Part shown: piece after piece, positions 55,511 to 63,612 of the stretch
Layout of the letters: every line of letters begins with the position of its first letter
Numbering within the stretch: the stretch's first letter is position 1
Assembly (NCBI GenBank): GCA_029781535.1
Contig: JAKOWL010000250.1
Coordinates: 34,711 to 98,710 of the forward strand
Source of the DNA: Pseudomonadota bacterium
GTDB taxonomy: Bacteria; Pseudomonadota; Gammaproteobacteria; Burkholderiales; Methylophilaceae
Direction: 5' to 3'
DNA: 64,000 bases
Made by a program: the position numbers and the translations under genes
The notes under the pieces: model-generated
The model's input: only the letters and a program-made list of their open reading frames with translations
Database searches by the model: none
Told to the model about the DNA's origin: nothing

Positions 55511-56803
55511 TTAAGCCTTGATCTTGAACCCTGCTGCATAGGCAGATGGATTGCTGCCATCCCATACGACACCATCCATCAGCTTGGAAGAACGCATCTG
55601 TTTTTTCGGTACACTTACTCCTACTTGTGTTGCAGCTTGTGTATACAAATCGATATGATTAACCTTCTTGGCAACAGCCAAATAGTCCGGGTCTGACTTC
55701 AACATGCCCCAGCGTTTATGCTGTGTCATGAACCACATACCATCAGACAGGTACGGGAACGGCACGGCACCGTCATTGAAGAATTTCATGTAGTTCGGGT
55801 CCTTCCATTTTTTACCGTTACCATTGTCATAATCACCAAGAAAACGGCCTAAAATCACATCTTTTGGTGCATTGACATAAGCCTTGCCGGAAATCAGTTC
55901 TGCCACACTGGCACGGTTAACAGAAGCGTCGATATATTTGCAAGCCTCCAACACTGCCATAATCATGGCACGGGCCGTATTAGGATATTTGGCAACAAAT
56001 TCGGCAGTAGTGCCCAACACTTTTTCCGGATGGTCTGTCCAGATATCCTGACTTGTTGCGACTGTATAACCTACTTTGTCGTAGATGGCGCGGGCATTCC
56101 AAGGCTCACCGACACAGAAGCCATCCATATTGCCAATACGCATATTGGCCACCATTTGTGGTGGCGGCACCACGATAGTTTTCACGTCCTTGATTGGGTC
56201 AATGCCATTGGCTGCCAACCAGTAGTTCAGCCACATCGCGTGTGTGCCGGTCGGAAATGTCTGTGCAAACGTGTAATCACGGTTTTCATTTTCAATCAGA
56301 CGCTTCAAGCTTTTGCCGTCTTTAACCCCTTTTTCCTTGATCTGATTGGACAAGCTGATACCCTGGCCGTTATTGTTCAAAGACATCAGCACCGCCATAT
56401 CTTTTTGCTGACCACCAACACCCATTTGCACACCGTAGACCAAACCATAAAGCACATGTGCAGCATGCAGTTCCCCATTTACTACCTTATCACGCACACC
56501 TGCCCAGCTTGCTTCCTTACTAGGTGTGATTTTGATTCCGTATTTCTTGTCAAAACCCATTTCAGCTGCGACGACAATCGGCGCACAATCGGTCAACGGG
56601 ATAAATCCTATCTTCACTTCAGTGAGCTCAGGCGCATCTGAACCTGCAGCCCAAGCGCTACTGCGTATTCCGGCTGGTACGATATTCATCATGGCTGCCG
56701 CTCCAAACGCACCTGCAACAGCCTGTTTGAAAAAGCCTCTTCGGCTGGCATCCATCTGGTTTGCAGATTCGATCTTGGCAATCTTTTTGGCGCTTTCACT
56801 CAT
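55511..56803 (-). CDS. nrtA: Nitrate ABC transporter substrate-binding protein
   Basis: 430 aa. A twin-arginine signal is present (SRRGFFK, residues 20-26, then a hydrophobic run to about AWA at 52), so it is exported folded. The NrtA/CmpA-type fold follows (EVKIGFIPLTDCAPIVVAAE, later MRIGNMDGFCVGEPWN). It binds nitrate or nitrite in the periplasm. It is preceded by the ANTAR leader and has a strong AAGGAG site. It is not NasS, which lacks a signal. Confidence 0.92.
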   Translation of the reverse strand: MSESAKKIAKIESANQMDASRRGFFKQAVAGAFGAAAMMNIVPAGIRSSAWAAGSDAPELTEVKIGFIPLTDCAPIVVAAEMGFDKKYGIKITPSKEASWAGVRDKVVNGELHAAHVLYGLVYGVQMGVGGQQKDMAVLMSLNNNGQGISLSNQIKEKGVKDGKSLKRLIENENRDYTFAQTFPTGTHAMWLNYWLAANGIDPIKDVKTIVVPPPQMVANMRIGNMDGFCVGEPWNARAIYDKVGYTVATSQDIWTDHPEKVLGTTAEFVAKYPNTARAMIMAVLEACKYIDASVNRASVAELISGKAYVNAPKDVILGRFLGDYDNGNGKKWKDPNYMKFFNDGAVPFPYLSDGMWFMTQHKRWGMLKSDPDYLAVAKKVNHIDLYTQAATQVGVSVPKKQMRSSKLMDGVVWDGSNPSAYAAGFKIKA

Positions 56804-56828
56804 GTCTACTCCTTATCAATTCACAAAT

Positions 56829-56888
56829 AAAAAAGGCGTCTTGAGCATGCGGCAGCACGAAGCCTACCTACATATTCAAGACGCCTTT
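56829..56888 (-). terminator. Attenuator terminator before nrtA
   Basis: Minus strand, perfect 13-bp stem AAAGGCGTCTTGA/TCAAGACGCCTTT with a loop of about 31 nt, ending in a T-run (six T's, three in the stem). Its left arm overlaps ANTAR hairpin P2. Confidence 0.88.
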
Positions 56889-56924
56889 GTCTCTATTTAA
56901 AACGAAATACCAACCTTGGCATTT
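56878..56924 (-). promoter_or_regulatory. Two-hairpin ANTAR-target RNA (NasT antiterminator site)
   Basis: P1 (56905-56924): 7-bp stem AAATGCC/GGTATTT (one G-U) with hexaloop AAGGTT. P2 (56878-56893): 5-bp stem GAGAC/GTCTT (one G-U) with hexaloop AAAGGC. Both hexaloops have A at position 1 and G at position 4, the ANTAR recognition rule. An 11-nt linker separates them. P2 uses the left arm of the terminator, so the two folds exclude each other. NasT bound here would allow read-through into nrtA. Confidence 0.82.
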
Positions 56925-56991
56925 CTAACTTTTGTGTCACCCGCCATTGGGAAACACAACATTTGCATCTACTACTGAATAACTTAACCCG

Positions 56992-57570
56992 CTACAAAAT
57001 CAGCATTTTTGCCGCATCTATCAATTGTCCTGACAAATCCGCCAATTTCATGTTTTTTTTCATCGCCATGCTGCGCAACAGGCTATAAGCCTCGTCTTCA
57101 TCCAAATTGCGCTGCTTCATGAGTAACCCTTTTGCCTGCTCTACTACTTTGCGCTCTTCGAGTTTTAGCTTCGTCAGCGCCAACTCTTCACGTAAGTTAT
57201 TGAATTCTTCAAATCTGGCAATTGCTGCATCTATCACCGGAGTCAACCTTTCTGTGGGAATATTACCGACCACATAAGCACTCACACCTGCTTGTGTCGC
57301 CGCACGAATCTTGTCCTTATCTCCATCATGCGTAAACATTACCACAGGGCATCCTGCATTCATGGTCATTACACATACATTCTCCAGGGCATCACGATTT
57401 GGCGATTCCATATCCATGATCACTATATCCGGCTTCAACCGTGCACACTGATCCTCGATATTTATCGCATTCTTGATATGCGCGACCACCTCGTAACCAT
57501 TATCAACCAATGATTGCTTGAGCGGTTTGCTTCGATCAGGCTCATCGTCGATAATCATTACCCTTAGCAT
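56992..57570 (-). CDS. nasT: ANTAR-domain antiterminator NasT
   Basis: 192 aa. Receiver-like domain with IDDEP and D53 (IVIMDME); coiled linker (about 115-135); C-terminal ANTAR domain with KVVEQAKGLLMKQRNLDEDEAYSLLRSMAMK. It binds paired-hexaloop hairpins and prevents termination in nitrate operons. Start is the ATG at 57570 (MLRVMIIDDE) or 57558. A sigma54 promoter predicts a start point 1 nt upstream of the first, so this gene may be leaderless. No nasS gene is next to it. Confidence 0.92.
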   Translation of the reverse strand: MLRVMIIDDEPDRSKPLKQSLVDNGYEVVAHIKNAINIEDQCARLKPDIVIMDMESPNRDALENVCVMTMNAGCPVVMFTHDGDKDKIRAATQAGVSAYVVGNIPTERLTPVIDAAIARFEEFNNLREELALTKLKLEERKVVEQAKGLLMKQRNLDEDEAYSLLRSMAMKKNMKLADLSGQLIDAAKMLIL

Positions 57571-57581
57571 GGTCGAACAAA

Positions 57582-57597
57582 AGCAATTGCTATGCCA
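57582..57597 (-). promoter_or_regulatory. Sigma54 (-24/-12) promoter of nasT-nrtABD
   Basis: Minus strand TGGCATAGCAATTGCT, with GG and GC at exact spacing and TTGCT at -12. Predicted start point is 57571, directly abutting the ATG at 57570. Confidence 0.75.
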
Positions 57598-57685
57598 CAC
57601 TATTCAACAATAAATAACCTAATGATTCTAATAGATTAATTACGAATATTCAGAATTCTGATTGTGACAATTAGCGCCTCAGCAA

Positions 57686-57702
57686 TGCACAAAATCAGTG
57701 CA
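57686..57702. promoter_or_regulatory. NtrC-type binding site upstream of nasT
   Basis: TGCACAAAATCAGTGCA: perfect TGCAC/GTGCA arms with the 7-bp spacing of NtrC sites; one consensus position (Y) is A. Centre about 123 bp from the sigma54 start, matching the nirB layout. Confidence 0.62.
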
Positions 57703-57808
57703 AATGCTCCGAAAAACAGCACCGATTGGCAAACAAATCTGCTAGGAAATAGCAAGCTAGAATGATTTTTAGAAGACTGATGGAATAAAGCTTAGTTAGA
57801 TTGAACTT

Positions 57809-57842
57809 GCATCGGTCCAGTCCATCAGACCTGGACCGATGC
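57809..57842. terminator. Hairpin after ccmI, possible terminator of the ccm operon
   Basis: Perfect 12-bp inverted repeat GCATCGGTCCAG/CTGGACCGATGC with a 10-nt loop, 11 bp after the ccmI stop. There is no T-run, so it may act with Rho or only protect the 3' end. The rest of the 283-bp gap to nasT holds the nasT promoter. Confidence 0.6.
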
Positions 57843-57853
57843 TAGAGACAAAC

Positions 57854-58564
57854 TTATTGAGTCTTTTTAGCCAACAAGGTGCTGGCTTCGCTGATATTCG
57901 CCTCAATCTCTTTATTCAGCAACTCATCTTCTTTGCCAATGAGCGGCTGTAGACGTTTCCAGAAGTCGATAGCTTTTTGATATTCAGCGTCATTAAAGGC
58001 TATCGTACCTGCAAGCAAGAGCGCTTTAGGATTTTTTGCATCGATTTGCAAGGCTTGATCTACCAAGCTTTTTGATTTCTCATCGAATTTGCTTTGATTT
58101 GTCACAGCCAAGGCATCCGCATAGTCTGCTAATAGCTGCGCATCATTTTTAATCAGCTTCGCCGCCTTTTCAAAAGCTCCCACGGCTTTGCCATGCTGCT
58201 TGATTTCTACATACGTACGCGCAAGCAATGCCCAATTGTCTCCATTTTCAGGTGACTTCTCCAACTTGGCGGCCAGCTTGTCAGCCATTGCTTCCAGATC
58301 ACCCATTTCATGACTATTACTGCCAGGCATGCTTGGTGCACCACCCATTTGCACTGGTGGCATAGTTTCTTGGGGGGCAATACGTGCTGCCTGTGGTGAG
58401 CCAATCTTCCAGTAAATCAATCCGGCCAACAATGGAACTGCCAGAAAAACACTCAACAACGGCAAATTCTGCTTGAATGTCTTGTCAGCACTAAATCCAA
58501 TTACAGGCAATAAAACTGCGCCCGCTATCACACCCAAAATAAACCCTATTAATAAAAGAGCCAT
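57854..58564 (-). CDS. ccmI: Cytochrome c maturation protein CcmI (TPR)
   Basis: 236 aa. Two N-terminal helices (about 3-21 and 35-52) are followed by a Pro/Met-rich linker and a TPR domain (about 80-235; NGDNWALLARTYVEIKQHGKAV repeats). It chaperones apocytochrome c to the haem lyase CcmF-CcmH. The short form lacks long C-terminal extra TPRs. It starts 2 bp after ccmH. Confidence 0.88.
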   Translation of the reverse strand: MALLLIGFILGVIAGAVLLPVIGFSADKTFKQNLPLLSVFLAVPLLAGLIYWKIGSPQAARIAPQETMPPVQMGGAPSMPGSNSHEMGDLEAMADKLAAKLEKSPENGDNWALLARTYVEIKQHGKAVGAFEKAAKLIKNDAQLLADYADALAVTNQSKFDEKSKSLVDQALQIDAKNPKALLLAGTIAFNDAEYQKAIDFWKRLQPLIGKEDELLNKEIEANISEASTLLAKKTQ

Positions 58565-58566
58565 GC

Positions 58567-58983
58567 TTATTCTTCCTCCGCTTCAAAATCTTCATTGCCA
58601 GCACGTTTTTTAAGCGTACGGATCAAAAAAACAGCGCCTATCAGAAAACCGACAAAAGGTCCCAGCCAAAGCAACATGGTGCTGCGCTTCATAGGGGGAC
58701 GGTACATCACGAAATCGCCATATCTTGCAACCAGGTAATCCACGACTTCCTTGTCGCTTTTACCTGCGTGCATCTGTTCGCGAATTTCTTTTCGTAGATC
58801 CTCTGCCAATGGTGCATTTGAATCAGCCAAGGTTTGATTTTGGCATACCAGGCAGCGCAACTCTTGCGAAAGGCTCTTTAAGCGAGCCTCCAGTACAGGA
58901 TCCTCTGCCAGCGGTTTTGCTTCTCCTGCAAAAACCAAAGCACAGGCCGTTAACATGTAAAATAGGACTATCCATCTTTTCAT
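58567..58983 (-). CDS. ccmH: Cytochrome c maturation protein CcmH
   Basis: 138 aa. Signal peptide (1-20), then the redox motif LRCLVCQNQ (C44, C47), a three-helix domain, and a C-terminal helix (about 103-123). It reduces apocytochrome c cysteines before haem ligation. It overlaps ccmG by 4 bp (ATGA). Confidence 0.94.
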   Translation of the reverse strand: MKRWIVLFYMLTACALVFAGEAKPLAEDPVLEARLKSLSQELRCLVCQNQTLADSNAPLAEDLRKEIREQMHAGKSDKEVVDYLVARYGDFVMYRPPMKRSTMLLWLGPFVGFLIGAVFLIRTLKKRAGNEDFEAEEE

Positions 58984-59513
58984 CGCTGTAGCTCTTTCAC
59001 CATAGGCAAAATCTTAGTGTACAAAAGCTCCTTGGTTATCGGACCAATCTGCTTATAACGTATCACCCCTGACTTATCAATCAAGTAAGTCTCCGGTACT
59101 CCATATACACCATAATCAATACCGATTCGTCCATCCATATCCGTAGCAACGAGCTTGTACGGATTTCCAGCTGTTTTCAGCACATCCTGCGCTTCTGCGT
59201 CAGTATCTTTATAATCCAGCCCATATAATTGAATTTCGCTGATTTTTGACATATCCATCAGCACTGGGTGCTCTTCACGGCATGCTCCACACCAGGAAGC
59301 CCAAACATTCAACAACCAGACTTTACCTTTCATTTCTTCGCTGGAGAATTTCTTGCCTGTTTCAGCCAGTACAGGTGCATTGAACAATGGTGCAGGTTTC
59401 CCTACCAATGGCGATGGAACCTCATGCGGATCCAGATATAAGCCTTTGAACAAGAAACCGACGACGATAAAAAACAATGCCAGAGGCAGCAAAGATTTTA
59501 CTAGCTTACTCAT
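58980..59513 (-). CDS. ccmG: Thiol:disulfide interchange protein CcmG/DsbE
   Basis: 177 aa with an N-terminal anchor (about 7-24) and a periplasmic thioredoxin fold. The active site is WCGAC (C75, C78), and the GVYGVPETYLID segment with cis-Pro is present. It keeps CcmH and apocytochrome reduced. It overlaps ccmF by 4 bp. Confidence 0.95.
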   Translation of the reverse strand: MSKLVKSLLPLALFFIVVGFLFKGLYLDPHEVPSPLVGKPAPLFNAPVLAETGKKFSSEEMKGKVWLLNVWASWCGACREEHPVLMDMSKISEIQLYGLDYKDTDAEAQDVLKTAGNPYKLVATDMDGRIGIDYGVYGVPETYLIDKSGVIRYKQIGPITKELLYTKILPMVKELQR

Positions 59514-61495
59514 GCTTCTACTCCCGGCACATAACCAGCATCCATTGCCGCTTTTTTATTGGCAACTCGATAGCGACGATCTGACAGTGCAAGAACACCA
59601 CCCAAAGCCATCAACATGCACCCAGCCCATATCCATTGCACAAAAGGCTTGATATAGATCCTGACACTCCAGGCGCCATTTTCCAGCGGCTCACCTAGAG
59701 ACACATACAAGTCGCGAACTATTCCCGGCTTGATATCGGCTTCTGTCATCACCGAGCCTTGCACAGGATAAAAACGCTTTTCCGGCTTGAGAGTGACAAT
59801 CTCTTTCCCATTTTGTGAAACGGCGATGCTACCTTGTGAAGACATATAGTTTGGTCCAGTAATATCTTTCACACCTTCAAAGCGGAATACCAGATTCTGA
59901 ATCGTGGCAGTATCACTCACATCCATACGCAAATCTTGTTCGGATTCGTAACCCTTTACCAAGGTAACGCCCAAGACAAAGATACCAATACCCAAATGTG
60001 CCACTAACATGCCATAGAATGCCAGTGGAATGGATTTAAGCGTATCTATCAGTTTAGCGCCTGTCATCCCTCTGGTTTTCACCCTGTTTATTAATAGGAC
60101 GAACGTAGTGCTGATAACCCAGACTCCCATGAATACACCCATCGCCACCATCGCGGTAAGTTTACCCATGATAAATGGAACCAGCACCGCCGAGAGCAAG
60201 CTAATCACAGCCGCGACACGAATACGGACGCCAATCTCCGGCAGGTTTGCTTTTTTCCATTTGGCGAGGGGTCCCAAACCCAGTAAGAATATGCCCGGAA
60301 CCATAATGGCAACAAACACGGCATCGAAATAAGGTGGGCCAACGGAAATCTTTCCTGCACCCAAGGCATCCATCAGAAGAGGATACAAAGTACCCAACAT
60401 CACAGAGCCTGCTGCAGCTGCCAATACGACATTGTTGGCCAATAACATCGATTCTCTGGATACAACACCAAACCTTTCACCCAAACCTACATTAGGTGCT
60501 CTTAGTGCAAACAGTAACAGCGCACCACCGATAACAACAACAAGATAAAGCAGAATGAACAAACCACGGCTTGGATCAGTTGCAAACGCATGTACCGAAG
60601 TCAGCACCCCTGAACGCACCAGGAAGGTGCCCAGCAAACTGAGCGAGAACGCACAGATAGAAAGCAGTACAGTCCATACTTTGAAAGCATCTCGTTTCTC
60701 AGTAACTGCTAATGAGTGAATCAACGCAGTACCAACCAGCCAAGGCATGAACGATGCGTTCTCTACCGCATCCCAGAACCACCATCCACCCCATCCCAAC
60801 TCGTAATACGCCCATCTGCTGCCGAAAGCTATCCCTAATGTCAAGAACACCCAAGCTACCGTGGTCCAAGGTCTGGTCCAGCGCGCCCAAGTGATATCTA
60901 ACCGGCCATCCAGCAATGCTGCAATCGCGAAGGCAAAAGCGACAGAGAACCCCACATAGCCCATATACAATACAGGTGGATGAAACACCATGCCCGGGTC
61001 CTGCAGAAGCGGATTCAAATCGCGGCCATCCATCGCGGCGGGTATCAGGCGTTCGAATGGATTAGAAGTAAATAGAATAAATGCCAGAAAGCCAATGCTC
61101 ACCAACCCCATTACGGCTATCAGGCGTATCCTGAAGCTTTCGGGAAGATTCTTAACGAACATAGTCACTGCCATGGTCCATACCGACAATATGGTCACCC
61201 ATAACAGCATGGAGCCCTCGTGACCGCCCCATAGAGCTGCTAGCCGATATATCAATGGCAACTGTGAATTAGAATTGGAGGCTACATAAAGTACGGAAAA
61301 ATCATTTACGTAAAAGGAATAATCCAGACACAAGAAAGCGATGATAATAAAAACAAACTGCGCTCTGGCTGCTGGCACAACAGTGTTTGCCAATTTTGGC
61401 TGGTTTTTCCAAACCCCTATCAAGGGTAATATGCCCTGAATGATTGCGAAACAAAAAGCAAGAATCAGAGAGAATTGACCTATTTCAGGTATCAC
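59510..61495 (-). CDS. ccmF: Haem lyase subunit CcmF
   Basis: 661 aa with about 14 membrane helices. The WWD-type haem-binding segment is ELGWGGWWFWDAVENASFMPW, and conserved His residues flank it. It joins haem to apocytochrome c. The start is GTG at 61495, overlapping the ccmE stop by 4 bp. Confidence 0.95.
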   Translation of the reverse strand: MIPEIGQFSLILAFCFAIIQGILPLIGVWKNQPKLANTVVPAARAQFVFIIIAFLCLDYSFYVNDFSVLYVASNSNSQLPLIYRLAALWGGHEGSMLLWVTILSVWTMAVTMFVKNLPESFRIRLIAVMGLVSIGFLAFILFTSNPFERLIPAAMDGRDLNPLLQDPGMVFHPPVLYMGYVGFSVAFAFAIAALLDGRLDITWARWTRPWTTVAWVFLTLGIAFGSRWAYYELGWGGWWFWDAVENASFMPWLVGTALIHSLAVTEKRDAFKVWTVLLSICAFSLSLLGTFLVRSGVLTSVHAFATDPSRGLFILLYLVVVIGGALLLFALRAPNVGLGERFGVVSRESMLLANNVVLAAAAGSVMLGTLYPLLMDALGAGKISVGPPYFDAVFVAIMVPGIFLLGLGPLAKWKKANLPEIGVRIRVAAVISLLSAVLVPFIMGKLTAMVAMGVFMGVWVISTTFVLLINRVKTRGMTGAKLIDTLKSIPLAFYGMLVAHLGIGIFVLGVTLVKGYESEQDLRMDVSDTATIQNLVFRFEGVKDITGPNYMSSQGSIAVSQNGKEIVTLKPEKRFYPVQGSVMTEADIKPGIVRDLYVSLGEPLENGAWSVRIYIKPFVQWIWAGCMLMALGGVLALSDRRYRVANKKAAMDAGYVPGVEA

Positions 61496-61953
61496 TTGTT
61501 GTTCTCCGTAGAAAGTGTATTGGTTTTATTGGCTTGTGCCTTGGCGATAGCCGCAGCTGCCTCTGGTGGCATATAGTTTTCATCATGCTTGGCCAGCACT
61601 TGAGTAGCAACAAAAAGGCCATCCTGATTCAAACTGCCCTCAGCGACCACGCCCTTACCCTCTTTGAACAAGTCCGGCAAGATGCCCTTGTACTCTACCA
61701 ACATGGATTTGGCAGTATCAGTGACCTTGAATTGGACCCGCAACCCGTCAGGTAAGCGTTTAAGAGTACCCTGTTCGACCAGGCCGCCAATCCTGAAATT
61801 CCCCGATTTAGGCGCCTCCCCTTTCTCTACCTGGGTAGGGGTAAAGAAAAAAACCAGATTGCTTCGGAAAGATTTGGTAATGAGTACAGCTGCTGCTGCA
61901 ATCAACACTAACCCCGCAACGATCATGGCAAGTCTTTTGTGTCGTGCTTTCAT
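61492..61953 (-). CDS. ccmE: Periplasmic haem chaperone CcmE
   Basis: 153 aa. N-terminal anchor (about 7-26), OB-fold domain, and the haem-binding motif AKHDENYMPPE with the covalent His (H123) and Tyr (Y127). It carries haem from CcmC to CcmF. ccmD ends 1 bp from its start. Confidence 0.95.
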   Translation of the reverse strand: MKARHKRLAMIVAGLVLIAAAAVLITKSFRSNLVFFFTPTQVEKGEAPKSGNFRIGGLVEQGTLKRLPDGLRVQFKVTDTAKSMLVEYKGILPDLFKEGKGVVAEGSLNQDGLFVATQVLAKHDENYMPPEAAAAIAKAQANKTNTLSTENNK

Positions 61954-61954
61954 T

Positions 61955-62116
61955 CTAGACAGTCTCTTGTTTTAACATGTTAGTAATACGCTGACGGCGT
62001 TTTTTAAGTGCCAACAACTCTATAGCCATCGCTAGAAAGGTGATGCCGAACGAGCTCCAGACATAGAACCCGTAGCCACCCATCGCGATAAATTCCTGAA
62101 AACTGTGCCACTGCAT
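61955..62116 (-). CDS. ccmD: Haem exporter protein CcmD
   Basis: 53 aa from the ATG at 62116 (MQWHSFQEFIAMGG). One membrane helix (about 17-36) and a basic tail (KKRRQR), the usual CcmD layout. A longer frame to 62188 runs inside ccmC and is rejected. It holds CcmE in the CcmABC complex. Confidence 0.9.
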   Translation of the reverse strand: MQWHSFQEFIAMGGYGFYVWSSFGITFLAMAIELLALKKRRQRITNMLKQETV

Positions 62117-62126
62117 TTGGTGCCCT

Positions 62127-62876
62127 TTAAATATCTTGTCTGAACAAGGCAGCTTTACTGTCTCGCTCCATAATCTCGCAACGTACACGAGCCAATATCA
62201 CCGCAATGCTGTAAAGCCAAAAGCCCAAAGCCATTATCAACATCCCTTTTAACATGATGGCTGCCATGGCAGGCGCTTTGGTTAAACTGATAGACGCTCC
62301 TTGATGCAATGTGTTCCACCACTTAACAGAAAAATAAATGATAGGCACATTAACTGCCCCAACGATTGCCAGAATCGCACTCGCTTTGTCTGCGCGATTA
62401 GTATCATCAATGGCAGATTGCAATGAAAAATAACCAATATACAAAAACAACAAAATCAGCTCGGATGTCAATCTGGCATCCCAGACCCACCAAGCACCCC
62501 ACATCGGTTTACCCCAGAAAGAGCCGGTAACCAGCGCCACCAAAGTAAACATGGCTCCAGTAGGCGCAATCGACTTCGCCATCATATGGGAGAGCTTGGC
62601 ATTCAATACCAGCCCAAGAATAGCGTAGCCTGCCATCAACAAATACAGAAACATGGAAAACCAGGCAGCTGGCACGTGTACGAAAATAATCCGGTAACCT
62701 TCACCTTGCTGAAAATCGGTAGGCGCTACCAATAAACCCAAATATAAGCCATATACGATCAATACAGCGGCACCAACCGAAAACCAAGGAATCAGCTGAC
62801 CTGCAAGTGGGTAGAATGTTTTTGGAGAAGCATATTTCAACCAATTGATACCGCTTTTAGATTTTACTATGTCCAT
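62127..62876 (-). CDS. ccmC: Haem exporter subunit CcmC
   Basis: 249 aa with six membrane helices. The WWD motif is WGAWWVWDARLTSELILLFLY, with conserved His residues in outer loops (e.g. VHVPAAW). It loads haem onto CcmE. It is 23 bp after ccmB. Confidence 0.95.
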   Translation of the reverse strand: MDIVKSKSGINWLKYASPKTFYPLAGQLIPWFSVGAAVLIVYGLYLGLLVAPTDFQQGEGYRIIFVHVPAAWFSMFLYLLMAGYAILGLVLNAKLSHMMAKSIAPTGAMFTLVALVTGSFWGKPMWGAWWVWDARLTSELILLFLYIGYFSLQSAIDDTNRADKASAILAIVGAVNVPIIYFSVKWWNTLHQGASISLTKAPAMAAIMLKGMLIMALGFWLYSIAVILARVRCEIMERDSKAALFRQDI

Positions 62877-62899
62877 TTACTCATCCACTCTTTATTTAA

Positions 62900-63601
62900 T
62901 TACTCCAAAGCCACTTTTAAAGCGGCAGATGCCGCCAAAGGTGCAAATACTAACGACAAGGCCAGAATTGCTCCAAGCAGTGATAATGCACCCTGTGGAC
63001 TCATGCCAATAGAAACGGCGGTTACTGCCCCAGCACCAAACACCAGCACCGGGATATACAAGGGCAATACCAATATCGCAATCAGCACACCTGTGCCACG
63101 CAGACCCAAGGTTAAGGCTGCGCCCACACTGCCAATCAGACTTAAAGCCAAGGTGCCTATCAAAAGGGATAAAGCCAAGACCTGCAAACCTGTTGCATCC
63201 ATATTGAATTGTAATCCAATAAGCGGAGCAACTAGTACCAATGGCAGACCAGACAAAACCCAGTGCGCGACCACTTTTGCCACGACAATCAATATCAATG
63301 GCTGGCTCGAGATAACCATTTGTTCCAGCGTGCCATCAGAAAAATCACTTGCGAACAATCTGGATAATGAGAGCATGCATGACAATAGTGCCGTAACCCA
63401 CAAAACGCTTGGTGCCATGGCACTTAACAATTTCGGATCAGCACCAGAACCTAGCGGGAACAGACTTGCTGCGATAATAAAGAAGAAAAGCACCGCTGCC
63501 ACATCGGATTGTCTACGCATCGCTACAAGAATATCTCTTGCCAGGATACGATACAGCACAGCAAACGTGCCTAGTTGGTTACTTGGAGGAGTTTGCAACA
63601 T
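62900..63601 (-). CDS. ccmB: Haem exporter permease CcmB
   Basis: 233 aa with six membrane helices. The CcmB hallmark FASDFSDGTLEQMVIS occurs near residue 80 and LILPLYIPVLVFGAGA-like LVLPLYIPVLVFG near 180. ABC membrane partner of CcmA, needed to release holo-CcmE. Confidence 0.94.
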   Translation of the reverse strand: MLQTPPSNQLGTFAVLYRILARDILVAMRRQSDVAAVLFFFIIAASLFPLGSGADPKLLSAMAPSVLWVTALLSCMLSLSRLFASDFSDGTLEQMVISSQPLILIVVAKVVAHWVLSGLPLVLVAPLIGLQFNMDATGLQVLALSLLIGTLALSLIGSVGAALTLGLRGTGVLIAILVLPLYIPVLVFGAGAVTAVSIGMSPQGALSLLGAILALSLVFAPLAASAALKVALE

Positions 63602-63612
63602 GCGGAAACCTG

